Source: M55B112 sp040903745 (GTDB lineage: Bacteria; Bacteroidota; Bacteroidia; Bacteroidales; GCA-2748055). Taken from it: 64,000 nucleotides of DNA. A model generated the notes under the pieces. It had not been told where the DNA came from. It did no database searches and saw nothing but the letters and a program-made list of their open reading frames with translations. Shown piece by piece: positions 63,627 to 64,000 of the stretch; the stretch's first letter is position 1; each line of letters begins with the position of its first letter. The stretch spans positions 1 through 64,000 of the forward strand of contig JBBDUV010000094.1 in NCBI GenBank assembly GCA_040903745.1, given 5' to 3'. The translations under genes and the position numbers were made by a program.

Positions 63627-64000
63627 ATGAGATCTGTAGTTATTGTTGCCGGCGGAACAGGATTGAGAATGCAGACTGAAACACCGAAGCAGTTCCTGGA
63701 GTTGGTGGGTAAGCCTGTTATTATCTGGACTATAGAAAAATTTTTGTCATTTGATCCTGAAATAAAAATTATACTGGTATTGCCGGAAAGTCATCTGATC
63801 GTATGGGAAAGTTTAAAAGCACGGTATAAATCAACACAAAATGTCATTGTAACTACAGGTGGTGCCACGAGGTTCCATTCGGTAATGAAAGGGCTGGCCA
63901 ATGTTGGACAGGATGAGATCGTTGCTATTCATGATGCTGTAAGACCTTTGGTATCGCTTGAAACGTTGGAGCGTTGTTACAATGAGGCTGAAAAATCGGG
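63627..64000 (+). CDS. ispD: 2-C-methyl-D-erythritol 4-phosphate cytidylyltransferase (partial)
   Basis: First 124 codons, cut by the window edge. MRSVVIVAGGTGLRMQTETP carries the nucleotide-binding AGGxGxR motif with PKQFLEL following; GGATRFHSVMKGL and HDAVRPLVS are also family motifs. IspD adds CMP to MEP in the non-mevalonate isoprenoid route. ATG 63627, nine bases after uspA. Confidence 0.93.
   Translation, partial: MRSVVIVAGGTGLRMQTETPKQFLELVGKPVIIWTIEKFLSFDPEIKIILVLPESHLIVWESLKARYKSTQNVIVTTGGATRFHSVMKGLANVGQDEIVAIHDAVRPLVSLETLERCYNEAEKS

Overview
The window is a chromosomal segment of a member of the Bacteroidota, most likely a Bacteroidales/Marinilabiliales-type bacterium. This rests on a LytS/LytTR pair, the order DUF4271-hemD-rnpA, a DnaG primase without zinc ligands, a flippase-dut-TPR-DUF4292-EnvC-like block, lineage-type CobB and YbeY variants, weak ribosome binding sites, and the recurring upstream octamer TAnnTTTG (the Bacteroidota -7 element). 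No rRNA, tRNA, CRISPR array, complete insertion sequence or prophage was seen. Both edges cut through sequence; the right edge truncates ispD.

Layout. 0-4.2 kb: an AT-rich two-component pair whose sensor carries a TlpA-like thioredoxin-fold domain without CxxC. 4.2-24.3 kb: a visibly GC-richer block with mutS, a dicarboxylate/glutamate symporter, a methyltransferase, an SDR plus flavin reductase pair, rlmN, comF (with ten 18-bp repeats inserted), an outer-membrane barrel, cobB with a small membrane protein, dnaG, pbpC and a broken alpha-2-macroglobulin gene. 24.5-37 kb: rnpA/hemD/DUF4271, an S41 protease, arsR-queD-polA, a polyprenyl synthase, uvrC and adenine deaminase. Two parS-like palindromes lie at 37.08-37.12 kb next to mnmG. 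37-46 kb: one long leftward run (epimerase, flippase, dut, TPR, DUF4292, EnvC-like, HATPase, ybeY, mnmG). 46-64 kb: a cyclophilin, pheS, OsmC, a small membrane protein, nadA-MORN-ruvB, rpiB-rrf2, a VanZ-like protein, hemW, a coiled-coil membrane protein, CDF and ZIP metal transporters, lgt, a lipoprotein, a ROK kinase, UspA and ispD.

How the genes work together. Most are housekeeping: DNA replication and repair (dnaG, polA, mutS, uvrC, ruvB, dut), RNA modification and processing (mnmG, rlmN, queD, rnpA, ybeY), cofactors and isoprenoids (nadA, hemD, hemW, ispD, polyprenyl synthase), and envelope biogenesis (lgt, pbpC, EnvC-like, flippase, DUF4292). No clear new multi-gene system is visible. 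The most notable local features are the thioredoxin-fold sensor kinase, the repeat expansion inside ComF, the eroded macroglobulin gene beside an intact pbpC, the tandem parS-like sites, the arsR-queD-polA arrangement with a Cys-rich ArsR tail, and two small two-helix membrane proteins that appear to have their own promoters.
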